Part shown: positions 1 through 7,752 of the stretch, in pieces
Numbering within the stretch: position 1 is the first letter of the stretch
Layout: the number at the start of each line of letters is the position of its first letter
NCBI GenBank assembly: GCA_016936505.1
Contig: JAFGXS010000084.1
Location: forward strand, 1 to 36,249
Direction: 5' to 3'
DNA: 36,249 nucleotides
Source: Bacteroidales bacterium
GTDB taxonomy: Bacteria; Bacteroidota; Bacteroidia; Bacteroidales; F082
Notes under the pieces: model-generated
The model's input: the letters and a program-made list of their open reading frames with translations, nothing else
Databases searched by the model: none
What the model was told of the DNA's origin: nothing
Made by a program: the position numbers and the translations under genes

Positions 1-50
1 AATACTGTTTACAAATACAGCGTTGTTAAAAACTAATTGTCTCCCATGAC

Positions 51-88
51 AATAAAAAAAGCCGGGCAAATACCCGGCTTTTTTTATT
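51..88 (-). terminator. Hairpin terminator after dihydroorotase operon
   Basis: A GCCGGG/CCCGGC stem with a six-base CAAATA loop is flanked by an A-run on the left and a T-run on the right, so it can work in both directions. On the minus strand it lies 28 bases past the dihydroorotase stop and would end the long minus-strand operon. Confidence 0.85.
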
Positions 89-115
89 GTATCAAAATAA
101 AGATTTACTTACTTG

Positions 116-1459
116 TTAGCGATCAAACAACAACCTCATTCCTCTGAAGCTTTCATCAAACCTTCCCTCATCATAAACCAAAGAACCATTGACAAATGTT
201 TTTTTAACCCTGGCGCTAAATCTTTGTCCTTCAAACGGCGACCAGGCGCACTTGTAAAATAAATTTTCTTTTGTAACAGTCCATGGATCATTAGGATCAA
301 CCAAAACCATATCAGCAAAATATCCCTTCCGTATATACCCTCGATCCTTGACCTGAAACAATACAGCAGGATTGTGGCACATCTTTTGAACCACCTCTTC
401 AATTGTAATTTTCTGTTGGTTCACAAACTCAAGCATAGCTGCTAAAGCATGTTGGACAAGAGGTCCTCCTGCAGGAGCTTCAAAATACGGACGCTGTTTT
501 TCTTCCAGTGAATGTGGAGCATGATCAGTGGCAATAACATCCAGCTTACCTGATCTCAAAGCATTCCACAGTGCATCACGATCTTCAGAAGATTTGATAG
601 CCGGGTTCCATTTAATAAAATTCCCCTTTTCGGGATAATCTTCATCTGAAAACCACAAATGATGCACACAAACTTCCCCGGTAATTTTCTTTTCACTCAG
701 AGGAAGTTCTGAGCTGAATAATTCCATTTCCTCAGCTGTGGATAAATGCAGAATGTGCAGTCGGGTATTGTGCTTTTTAGCCAGTCTTACTGCTTTGGCA
801 GAAGACAGATAACAAGCTTCTGCCGATCGAATTTCGGGATGCAATACTGCAGTTGCCTTATCTCCCCATTTCTCCTTATAAGCGGTGTTATTAGCCCTGA
901 CAGTGGGTTCATCTTCGCAATGAGTCGCTATCAACATTTTTACTTTAGAAAAAATGTTATCAAGAACCACCTCATCATCAACCAGCATGTTACCAGTTGA
1001 TGATCCCATAAAAACTTTCAGACCACAGGTCGTCTTAGGATCAACTTTCAGAACCTCCTCAAGGTTATCGTTAGAGGTTCCCATATAGAACGAATAGTTA
1101 GCCATCGATTTTTCGGCAGCTAAAGCAAATTTGTCTTCAAGTAGTTTTTGAGTTAAAACTGGCGGTCTTGTATTAGGCATTTCCATAAAGCTCGTAATAC
1201 CACCCGCAACGGCAGCCCGACTCTCAGAACGAATATCAGCCTTATACTCAAGGCCTGGTTCCCTAAAATGAACCTGATCATCAATAACGCCCGGAATAAG
1301 ATACATTCCGGAAGCATCGATAACTTTATAACCTTCTGAACCAGAAACCTGCACTTCAACTATCTTTTCGATGCGTTGATCACGAACAAAAACAGAACCC
1401 TTAAAAACTCTGCCTTCATTTACAATATTGGCATTTGATATTAATACGGGTTCATGCAT
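116..1459 (-). CDS. pyrC: Dihydroorotase (amidohydrolase superfamily)
   Basis: Catalyses the reversible cyclisation of carbamoyl-aspartate to dihydroorotate in pyrimidine synthesis, in the cytosol. The 447-residue protein has the amidohydrolase layout: a metal-site motif at residues 60-69 (DDQVHFREPG), lysine 148 in GLKVFMG, histidines 180 (THCE) and 238 (HLST), and aspartate 312 in TDHAPH. The usual HxH pair of the first motif reads QxH (Q62, H64). I start at the ATG at 1459 because a longer frame from 1498 would overlap the upstream gene by 32 bases, whereas this start lies 7 bases past that gene's stop. It is last in the minus-strand run and followed by a terminator. A hydantoinase or allantoinase role is possible from the fold alone, but the motifs and length favour dihydroorotase. 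Confidence 0.88.
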   Translation of the reverse strand: MHEPVLISNANIVNEGRVFKGSVFVRDQRIEKIVEVQVSGSEGYKVIDASGMYLIPGVIDDQVHFREPGLEYKADIRSESRAAVAGGITSFMEMPNTRPPVLTQKLLEDKFALAAEKSMANYSFYMGTSNDNLEEVLKVDPKTTCGLKVFMGSSTGNMLVDDEVVLDNIFSKVKMLIATHCEDEPTVRANNTAYKEKWGDKATAVLHPEIRSAEACYLSSAKAVRLAKKHNTRLHILHLSTAEEMELFSSELPLSEKKITGEVCVHHLWFSDEDYPEKGNFIKWNPAIKSSEDRDALWNALRSGKLDVIATDHAPHSLEEKQRPYFEAPAGGPLVQHALAAMLEFVNQQKITIEEVVQKMCHNPAVLFQVKDRGYIRKGYFADMVLVDPNDPWTVTKENLFYKCAWSPFEGQRFSARVKKTFVNGSLVYDEGRFDESFRGMRLLFDR

Positions 1460-1466
1460 GATTCTC

Positions 1467-2201
1467 TTATCTTTTAGGTTTGATTCTTCCCAGAACACCT
1501 CGCCATCTCAAATTTATAACTCCAAAAATGGCTTCTCTGAAAATTGTTTTGTTCATTTTTGATTCGCCTAATGTGCGATCCGTAAAGATGATGGGAACTT
1601 CTTTTACATTAAATCCAAGACGAACAGCAGTATATTTCATTTCAATCTGAAAAGCATAACCAACAAATTTGATCTTTGACAGATCAATAGTTCTAAGAAC
1701 CTTACTCTTATAGCAAACAAAACCAGCCGTTGTATCTCTTATTTCAAGGCGGGTTACAAACCGTACGTATGCCGATGCAAAATAAGACATTAAAACCCTC
1801 CCCATAGGCCAGTTAACGACATTAACTCCGGTAATATATCGCGAACCAATTACCACATCGGCACCTTGTTCTGCAGCTTTGTATAGTCTGACCAAATCAT
1901 TAGGGTCGTGTGAGAAATCAGCATCCATTTCAAAAACATACTCATAATTATGCTCTAAAGCCCAACGAAAACCTGCAATATAAGCCGTTCCCAAACCTTG
2001 TTTTCCTTCACGCTCAAGAATATGCAAACGGTCTGGAAACAATTTAATTAAAGCCTTTACAATTTGTGCTGTCCCATCAGGACTGTTGTCTTCAACAATT
2101 AAAACATCAAAGACCTCTTCCAAAGCAAAAACTGCACGAATAATATTTTCTATGTTTTCGCGCTCGTTATAAGTTGGAATGATAACCAGTCCCTTATTCA
2201 T
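1467..2201 (-). CDS. GT2 glycosyltransferase, polyprenol-phosphate mannosyltransferase type
   Basis: Family-2 glycosyltransferase of 244 residues resembling dolichol/polyprenol-phosphate mannose synthase, which moves a sugar from a nucleotide donor to a lipid-phosphate carrier on the cytoplasmic face of the membrane. Visible signs are the N-terminal VIIPTYNERENI nucleotide-binding start, the DAD metal motif in FEMDADFSHDPND, and a C-terminal part with TLGESKMN typical of the Dpm1 group. No clear membrane segment is present, so it is the soluble type. The ATG at 2201 is chosen because the family motif follows at once; the longer frame to 2240 adds 13 residues with no family match. It ends 7 bases before dihydroorotase. 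The sugar and acceptor cannot be read from sequence. Confidence 0.85.
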   Translation of the reverse strand: MNKGLVIIPTYNERENIENIIRAVFALEEVFDVLIVEDNSPDGTAQIVKALIKLFPDRLHILEREGKQGLGTAYIAGFRWALEHNYEYVFEMDADFSHDPNDLVRLYKAAEQGADVVIGSRYITGVNVVNWPMGRVLMSYFASAYVRFVTRLEIRDTTAGFVCYKSKVLRTIDLSKIKFVGYAFQIEMKYTAVRLGFNVKEVPIIFTDRTLGESKMNKTIFREAIFGVINLRWRGVLGRIKPKR

Positions 2202-2288
2202 ATAAATACTTGTTTTTCTGCGAAAATAATGCAATTGCACTATTCCGTTTCAAAATTTATCTTAAATTTTTTAGTCTATCCATTGAGG

Positions 2289-2624
2289 TTAAAGGAGTTC
2301 TTTTGCTGGATCCCAGAATATTTGATCAAAATTCAAAATCTTATCATTCTCAATCTGAACACCTTCTGAAAGCAGTAACTCCATCATTACATCAGAACCG
2401 CCGAAGTGCCTTTTGCCTGTGAGTAAGCCGTTTCTGTTTACAACCCTATGAGCCGGAATATTCTCGTGATACGAATGACTTGCATTCATGGCCCAACCAA
2501 CCATCCTGGCTGAGGACCTGCTACCAAGAAAAGCAGCAACCGCCCCATAAGAAGTAACTCTGCCATAAGGTATTAACTTTACCACCTCAAATACTCGTTG
2601 AAAAAAACTATCATTGTTCTCCAC
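2289..2624 (-). CDS. Alkyltransferase-like MGMT-family protein lacking the acceptor cysteine
   Basis: A 111-residue protein matching only the C-terminal DNA-binding domain of O6-alkylguanine-DNA alkyltransferase. The helix-turn-helix region (GRVTSYGAVAAFLG, with Y26), the arginine-finger region (SSARMVGWAM, R40) and the active-site loop are all present. The loop reads IPAHRV at residues 56-61 where active enzymes have PCHRV, so the methyl-accepting cysteine is alanine 58. By family knowledge such proteins (Atl1, YbaZ) bind alkylated guanine and hand it to nucleotide excision repair instead of repairing it directly. The gene starts 5 bases after trmB and is followed by an 87-base gap before the glycosyltransferase gene. 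Confidence 0.85.
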   Translation of the reverse strand: MENNDSFFQRVFEVVKLIPYGRVTSYGAVAAFLGSRSSARMVGWAMNASHSYHENIPAHRVVNRNGLLTGKRHFGGSDVMMELLLSEGVQIENDKILNFDQIFWDPAKELL

Positions 2625-2629
2625 AAGAC

Positions 2630-3310
2630 TTAATCTTTAGAGGTTTTCAATCTAAATTTCATATACCTTATTGGCGTGTTGTACGACAACCACATCTTTT
2701 CATAGAAAGTCTGGATCTGTGTAACCTCATTCTGTAAGTCTGAATGGTAAACATCTTCATTACAATATATAAGTTCGTGATCCTCCTGATCAACAACCTC
2801 TTTTGTATAGTCGTACAAAAGTAATGCATCTGTTTTCAGATGTACAATTCCGTCAGGCTTCATTATTCTGGCATACCGATTAAGAAACAACGGTGAAGTA
2901 AGTCTTTTTCTTTCACGGGTTGACTTAATTTGTGGATCGGGAAAAGTAATCCAGATTTCGGAAATTTCACCGGAATCAAAAAAGTACTCTATCAAATCAA
3001 TCCGGGTTCTGATAAAAGCTACATTTTTTAAACCCTCTTCCTCTGCAGATTTAAGTCCCCGCCACAACCTTGCACCTTTTATATCTATCCCAATAAAGTT
3101 TTTTTCGGGATATTTTCTAGCAAGACCAATTGTATACTCTCCCTTGCCACACCCCAACTCCAAAACAATTTCATTATTGTTATGAAAAAAATCGTGATGC
3201 CAGTTACCCTTTAAAGGAAATCCTTTGACTACCTGCTCATAAGTATACTGGAATAAATTCTGAAATAAACGATTTTCTTCAAATCGTTGGAGTTTGTTTT
3301 TATTTCCCAA
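2630..3310 (-). CDS. trmB: tRNA (guanine-N7-)-methyltransferase TrmB
   Basis: Uses S-adenosylmethionine to methylate guanine 46 in the variable loop of tRNAs. The 226-residue protein has the SAM-binding motif ELGCGKGEYTIGLA, the acidic GIDIKG strand end, and the TrmB-specific signature FPDPQIKSTRERKRL, followed by the conserved TD of HLKTDALLLYDY. The length is normal for the family. It lies 20 bases after the HU/SPOR gene and 5 bases before the MGMT-like gene, so it is probably co-transcribed with both. Confidence 0.94.
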   Translation of the reverse strand: MGNKNKLQRFEENRLFQNLFQYTYEQVVKGFPLKGNWHHDFFHNNNEIVLELGCGKGEYTIGLARKYPEKNFIGIDIKGARLWRGLKSAEEEGLKNVAFIRTRIDLIEYFFDSGEISEIWITFPDPQIKSTRERKRLTSPLFLNRYARIMKPDGIVHLKTDALLLYDYTKEVVDQEDHELIYCNEDVYHSDLQNEVTQIQTFYEKMWLSYNTPIRYMKFRLKTSKD

Positions 3311-3330
3311 AACAATTAAATCTTATTATG

Positions 3331-4599
3331 CTACTGCTCGAATATCCAAGCCGAAGGATTTTCATTTTTTCTGATCGCTACAAGTTGATTTTGAGCCTTA
3401 AGTTTATTTTCAAAGTCCCCAAAAGCAACACGGTGCAAACCCGACAATGTGGTTCCTGCCTGAACCGCCTGAAACCCCTTTAATCGGAGTTTACGAATCA
3501 GATCATCGGCATTGGTCCTGTTTTTAAACGCACCGGCTATTATATAAAAATGCTTGCGTGGGCTAGCAACAACGGGTTGTTCTTTTTGAACCGACGGCAC
3601 AGGATTAGAAACAGTCTTAGCCACCTGCTCAACAGAAGGTTTTTCTATATTTTTTGTTATTGCAGGTTCATTTGGATTAACAGAGGTTGAACTTACAGTA
3701 TTATCTGTTGCTTTATTGGTTACTGTATTTTGTGATGGTTGAACCGGAAGGATCTTTACTTTTTCAGTTTTAGTAACAGGTTGATTCTCTCCTGAAAATA
3801 ATTTCATGATCAATAAACCTGATTTACTGTTTGGATTAAAAATTGATATTTTATGTGCATTATCAATTAAATAAGCATTTGGGGTTAAAGAAAAAAGAGG
3901 AATTACCGATGAGTAATTATTATAATACCTTTGAACCTTATCCTTATTCATAAATCCCCAGCCTACAATCATGGCCATAATGAGTAACGCCAGAAATATA
4001 GTTTGCTGGCGGTAAGGTGATTTTCTATCACTTGCGATATTTTTATTGGATCTTACCCTATGTTCTTCACTTTCAGGTTTAGATTCCTCAACTTTCGTTT
4101 TCCTGTCAGTGGACTTTTTATTCAGGGTCTTATCAACTTTAGCAATCACCTTTTCGTGAATTCTTTCTTCGGCCGATGAACGTGAAATAGCAGGCGATAC
4201 AAAACTATTCAAACCAAAAGCTTCTGAATTATAATTTACACCGGTATCCTGACTAAAAACAACCTGATCATTATCATTTAAATACAAATATCCAACACTG
4301 TGAAAATTAATCTTTTTACCGGCTTTCAAAGCACGGTCACATTGCAAAACAAACTGATCAACATGATCTTTTGCAATTTTATAATCCATTCCTTCCTGCC
4401 TTGCAACATAATTAATCAGCAGTCCGTCATTAGTTTTTAGAAAAGCATTGAATGAGATTTGTTTGTAAGGAGGTCTGAATTGATGAGTAACCGGATTAAT
4501 TGAAGAAGGCTTTTCCTGAGTCAGGAAACCACCCAATCCCGGAATAACCACGCACTCATAATCATAAAGTAAATCTCCTACATGTTTGGCTATCTTCAT
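3331..4599 (-). CDS. HU-like (CCDC81-type) and SPOR-domain membrane protein
   Basis: A 422-residue protein with three parts. Residues 1 to about 130 resemble the bacterial HU-CCDC81 double HU-like domain (start MKIAKHVGDLLYDYECVVIP, then GLGGF). After a charged linker comes one membrane helix at about 201-217, then a serine/threonine/proline-rich linker, and a SPOR domain at about 349-422 (KHFYIIAGAFKN to the end). SPOR domains bind septal peptidoglycan stripped of stem peptides, so the expected topology is N-terminus in the cytoplasm and SPOR in the periplasm. This suggests a link between the nucleoid or a cytosolic partner and the division septum, which is inference. It lies between kdsB (57 bases) and trmB (20 bases). 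Confidence 0.85.
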   Translation of the reverse strand: MKIAKHVGDLLYDYECVVIPGLGGFLTQEKPSSINPVTHQFRPPYKQISFNAFLKTNDGLLINYVARQEGMDYKIAKDHVDQFVLQCDRALKAGKKINFHSVGYLYLNDNDQVVFSQDTGVNYNSEAFGLNSFVSPAISRSSAEERIHEKVIAKVDKTLNKKSTDRKTKVEESKPESEEHRVRSNKNIASDRKSPYRQQTIFLALLIMAMIVGWGFMNKDKVQRYYNNYSSVIPLFSLTPNAYLIDNAHKISIFNPNSKSGLLIMKLFSGENQPVTKTEKVKILPVQPSQNTVTNKATDNTVSSTSVNPNEPAITKNIEKPSVEQVAKTVSNPVPSVQKEQPVVASPRKHFYIIAGAFKNRTNADDLIRKLRLKGFQAVQAGTTLSGLHRVAFGDFENKLKAQNQLVAIRKNENPSAWIFEQ

Positions 4600-4656
4600 T
4601 TTTAGTCAATTTAGAACACTAACCCATTGAACCTGCTAAAGTAAGAAGAGTATAGC

Positions 4657-5409
4657 TTATTCACAAGAATTGTTAATAAATTTTGTAAGATCTTCGGGAG
4701 TATCAATTCCGTAGCTTTCCACATCGGTTATACTCATATGAATTACAATTCCGTTTTCGAGCCATCTGAGCTGCTCCAAATTCTCTGCCCTTTCAAGATC
4801 CGAAGGACTTAATTTTACTATTCTTTTTAATACATCCGAGCGAAATGCATACAAACCCAGATGTTTGTAGAATTTAGCACTTTTAATCCATTCCTCAGAC
4901 TTAAAGTCCCGAACATAAGGAATAGGGCTTCGGCTAAAATACAGAGCAAACTGCTCCTGGTTCATTACAACCTTAACCACATTTGGATTCTGAAGAGCAT
5001 CTAAGTCCATTATTTGAGAGGCCAAACTGCAAATTTCAACCTTTGGGTTCTCGAAAGGACGGATAACCTGATCAATTTGTTCGGGCTGTATAAAAGGTTC
5101 ATCACCCTGAATATTGAGTACAACATCAAAAAAATCGCCTGAACTCTCAAGATTCTCCACAACTTGAGCACAACGCGATGTTCCGTTTTGGTGATTTGTA
5201 TCTGTCATCATAACATCACCTCCAAAACCTTTCACATGATTATAAATCCGCTCATCATCAGTAGCAACAATTGCATGATCCAAATAGCGTGATTTATTAG
5301 CCTGCTCGTAAACAAGCTGAATCATACTTTTTCCATTAATATCCGCTAAAGGTTTTCCGGGAAACCGGGTAGATGCATAGCGTGCAGGAATAACTCCCAA
5401 AGCTTTCAT
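4657..5409 (-). CDS. kdsB: 3-deoxy-manno-octulosonate cytidylyltransferase
   Basis: Activates Kdo with CTP to give CMP-Kdo, the donor for the LPS inner core. The 250-residue protein has the N-terminal nucleotide-binding signature IPARYASTRFPGKPL, the VVATDDERI segment, the LNIQGDEPFI motif that holds metal and substrate, and the later SPIPYVR and HLGLYAFR blocks of KdsB. It follows the deoxynucleoside kinase by 12 bases in the same minus-strand run. The partner gene for arabinose-5-phosphate isomerase (kdsD) lies far away at 33290. Confidence 0.95.
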   Translation of the reverse strand: MKALGVIPARYASTRFPGKPLADINGKSMIQLVYEQANKSRYLDHAIVATDDERIYNHVKGFGGDVMMTDTNHQNGTSRCAQVVENLESSGDFFDVVLNIQGDEPFIQPEQIDQVIRPFENPKVEICSLASQIMDLDALQNPNVVKVVMNQEQFALYFSRSPIPYVRDFKSEEWIKSAKFYKHLGLYAFRSDVLKRIVKLSPSDLERAENLEQLRWLENGIVIHMSITDVESYGIDTPEDLTKFINNSCE

Positions 5410-5421
5410 TCCTCTAAAGAA

Positions 5422-6033
5422 TTAAAATAAACCATGTAATTCGGCATCTATTTTTTCAATCACAACTCCGAGATCTTCTGGTTGTGTCAGATCCATATTA
5501 TCCACATTAAAAATGATAAGCTTACCCAGTTTATAATTATTAATCCACGACTCATACCTGTCATTCAGAGATTTAAGATAATCCAGCCGGATAGATTCTT
5601 CATAGTCTCTTCCTCTGTTCTGAATCTGATCTACCAGTGTTGGAACCGTAGCTCTGAGATAAATCAACAAATCAGGAGCCTGCAAAAAAGAACTCATCAA
5701 CTCAAACAGTGAGAAATAGTTTTCAAAATCGCGGGTTGTCATCAGGTTCATAGCATGCAGGTTGGGAGCAAAAATATAGGCATCCTCATAAATACTTCGA
5801 TCCTGAATTACATTTTTGCCACTACGACGAATCTCAACAACTTGTCTGAACCTGCTGTTCAGAAAATAAACCTGAAGGTTAAAGGACCAGCGCTGCATGT
5901 CCTCATAAAAACTTTGAAGATAAGGATTAGTATCCACATCCTCAAAAAGTGGTTTCCAGTTATAATGTTTTGATAAAGCACGTGTTAATGTGGTTTTACC
6001 CGAACCGATGTTTCCTGCGATCGCTATGTGCAT
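5422..6033 (-). CDS. Deoxynucleoside kinase (dNK family)
   Basis: Phosphorylates deoxynucleosides for salvage, in the cytosol. The 203-residue protein has the P-loop GNIGSGKT at residues 7-14, a DRSIYEDA motif (catalytic-site DRS, residues about 99-106) and the arginine-rich lid region NRGRDYEESIR. These match the deoxyadenosine/deoxyguanosine kinase group rather than thymidine kinase or thymidylate kinase. The exact nucleoside cannot be decided from sequence alone. It begins 10 bases after the GH3 gene and ends 12 bases before kdsB. Confidence 0.88.
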   Translation of the reverse strand: MHIAIAGNIGSGKTTLTRALSKHYNWKPLFEDVDTNPYLQSFYEDMQRWSFNLQVYFLNSRFRQVVEIRRSGKNVIQDRSIYEDAYIFAPNLHAMNLMTTRDFENYFSLFELMSSFLQAPDLLIYLRATVPTLVDQIQNRGRDYEESIRLDYLKSLNDRYESWINNYKLGKLIIFNVDNMDLTQPEDLGVVIEKIDAELHGLF

Positions 6034-6043
6034 TCCTTTAAAT

Positions 6044-7576
6044 TTATATATTAAAATTGTCTGTGGCTAATTTACTATTCTCCAAGATATCATCCAACAT
6101 CTTTCTGTTATTTAACAAGCGGGGCACCTTATTCTGACCTCCCAGTTTGTCTCTTTTCTTCAACCAATGATAAAAACTTCCTTTCTCAAGTGACTTTAAA
6201 ATTGGCGGCTTCAAAACCAAATCGTGATAACGCTTGGCTTCATAATCAGAGTTAAGGCTTTTGAGGCTTTCATCAAAGAGTTGCTGAAATTTCGCAAAAT
6301 CATCTGGTTGCTCAATGAACTCTATCAACCATTCATGACAAATATGATTGTCAGAATACAAGGGCGCCGCAGTATAATCTCTTATAGTTGCCCGGGTTTG
6401 TTCACATGCTTTTGCCAAAGCCTTTTCGGCATTATCAACCATTAACTCCTCTCCCACTACATTAATAAAATTCTGCGTTCTACCGGAAATCTGAATTCGA
6501 TAAGGATTTATTGATGTGAATTGTACTGTATCACCTATCATATAACGCCACAAACCCGAATTTGTAGAAATCACCATAGCATAATGGGTAAAAGGTTCTA
6601 CCTCTTCAAGTGTTAGTGCCTTTGGATAATTCTTACCTACATCGTCAAGGGGAATGAATTCGTAAAAAATACCATAATCCAACATTAACAACATATCTCT
6701 TTCACCCGGCCTGTCCTGAATTCCAAAAAAGCCCTCAGAAGCGTTATACGTCTCCATATATCTCATTTTATCAGCCGGTAATAAGCTGGCATATTGTTGC
6801 CTGTAAGGCTCAAAACTTACTCCACCATGAAAAAAAGCTTCAAGTTGTGGCCACACTTCCATGATATTGTTTTTGCCTGTCATTTGAAGCACTTTATTTA
6901 ACAATACCAGAGTCCAGGATGGAACACCAGATATACTTGTTATATTCTGATCAATTGAGTATTTTGCCATTTTGAACAGCTTACTCTCCCATTCCTCCAT
7001 CAAAGCGATAGATTCGGAAGGAGCACGCATTCTTTTGGCCCAATGAGGCATGTTGCCAATTAAAATAGCAGACAAATCTCCCTCGAAATAAGAGTTATTG
7101 TTAGACTCTTTTAAGCTTCGGCTTCCTCCCATAACCAATCCCTTACCCAAAAACATCCGGGTATCGGGATAATTCATGGCATATAAAGTCAAAACATCTT
7201 TTCCTCCTCTGAAGTGGCAACTTTCAAGAGTTGATTTACTTATTGGTATAAACTTACTCTTACCATTAGTCGTTCCTGACGATTTAGCAAACCATTTTAT
7301 TTCTTCAGGCCAGAGTACATTTTGTTCACCTCCTCTAACCCTTTCAATAAAGGGTAACAACTCCTCGTAGGTGCTTACAGGAACCCTTCCCTTAAAGGTT
7401 TCATGGCTTTTTATACTATCATAATCATACTTTTTACCCCATTCAGTGTTTGCAGCTACTGAAATAAGTTTCTGAAATTCATTATTCTGCACCTCACCCG
7501 GATGGGTCATAAAGTACTCAATTTGTTCGGAGCGCTTTCTAACCAACCAATTAATGAGAGACTGAATAAAAACCAT
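6044..7576 (-). CDS. GH3-family acyl-adenylate-forming enzyme
   Basis: A 510-residue member of the GH3 family, which activates a carboxylic acid with ATP and usually joins it to an amino acid; plant members act on jasmonate and auxin, while bacterial substrates are mostly unknown. Visible motifs are the ATP loop SSGTTNGKSKFIP (99-111), the YNASEGFFGIQD motif and the later YRMIGD-like segment WRYMIGDTVQF. The ATG at 7576 is chosen since MVFIQSLINWL fits the family start and a TAnnTTTG box lies just upstream at 7600-7607; a longer frame begins at 7642, beyond that box. It is the first gene of the long minus-strand run. Substrate is unknown. Confidence 0.85.
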   Translation of the reverse strand: MVFIQSLINWLVRKRSEQIEYFMTHPGEVQNNEFQKLISVAANTEWGKKYDYDSIKSHETFKGRVPVSTYEELLPFIERVRGGEQNVLWPEEIKWFAKSSGTTNGKSKFIPISKSTLESCHFRGGKDVLTLYAMNYPDTRMFLGKGLVMGGSRSLKESNNNSYFEGDLSAILIGNMPHWAKRMRAPSESIALMEEWESKLFKMAKYSIDQNITSISGVPSWTLVLLNKVLQMTGKNNIMEVWPQLEAFFHGGVSFEPYRQQYASLLPADKMRYMETYNASEGFFGIQDRPGERDMLLMLDYGIFYEFIPLDDVGKNYPKALTLEEVEPFTHYAMVISTNSGLWRYMIGDTVQFTSINPYRIQISGRTQNFINVVGEELMVDNAEKALAKACEQTRATIRDYTAAPLYSDNHICHEWLIEFIEQPDDFAKFQQLFDESLKSLNSDYEAKRYHDLVLKPPILKSLEKGSFYHWLKKRDKLGGQNKVPRLLNNRKMLDDILENSKLATDNFNI

Positions 7577-7599
7577 GATTTTTTTGGTAAAATGAAACC

Positions 7600-7607
7600 C
7601 AAAAATA
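7600..7607 (-). promoter_or_regulatory. Candidate -7 box for the GH3-led operon
   Basis: On the minus strand this reads TATTTTTG, which fits the Bacteroidota TAnnTTTG element. It lies 24 bases before the chosen GH3 start. No good -33 TTG sits at the expected spacing, so support is moderate at best. Confidence 0.4.
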
Positions 7608-7700
7608 AAAAGATTTTCCGAACTAAGCTGATGAAAAATCAACCAAAAAAGGCTAATTCAGTTCTTGATATAGGACGACCTTCAAGAAATTAAACACAAT

Positions 7701-7732
7701 AAAAAAAGCCGCTTCGAAACGAAGCGGCTTTT
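7701..7732 (-). terminator. Intrinsic terminator after amt
   Basis: Thirteen-base arms (AAAAGCCGCTTCG and its complement) around an AAA loop. The minus strand carries the longer T-run, and the hairpin lies 20 bases after the amt stop, so it should end the porin-amt transcript and separate it from the GH3 operon. Confidence 0.9.
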
Positions 7733-7752
7733 GAATTAAAATCAAAATATTA

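Noticed and set aside
1460..1498. Longer N-terminus of dihydroorotase from 1498
   Set aside because: It would overlap the upstream gene by 32 bases and adds residues unlike the family; the start at 1459 follows that gene's stop by 7 bases.
7648..7660. AAAGGCTAATTCA also occurs at the tRNA terminator (28968-28980), resembling a tRNA-linked attachment-site pair
   Set aside because: Thirteen bases, one copy being part of a palindromic terminator, and no integrase or foreign genes lie between. Chance is more likely.
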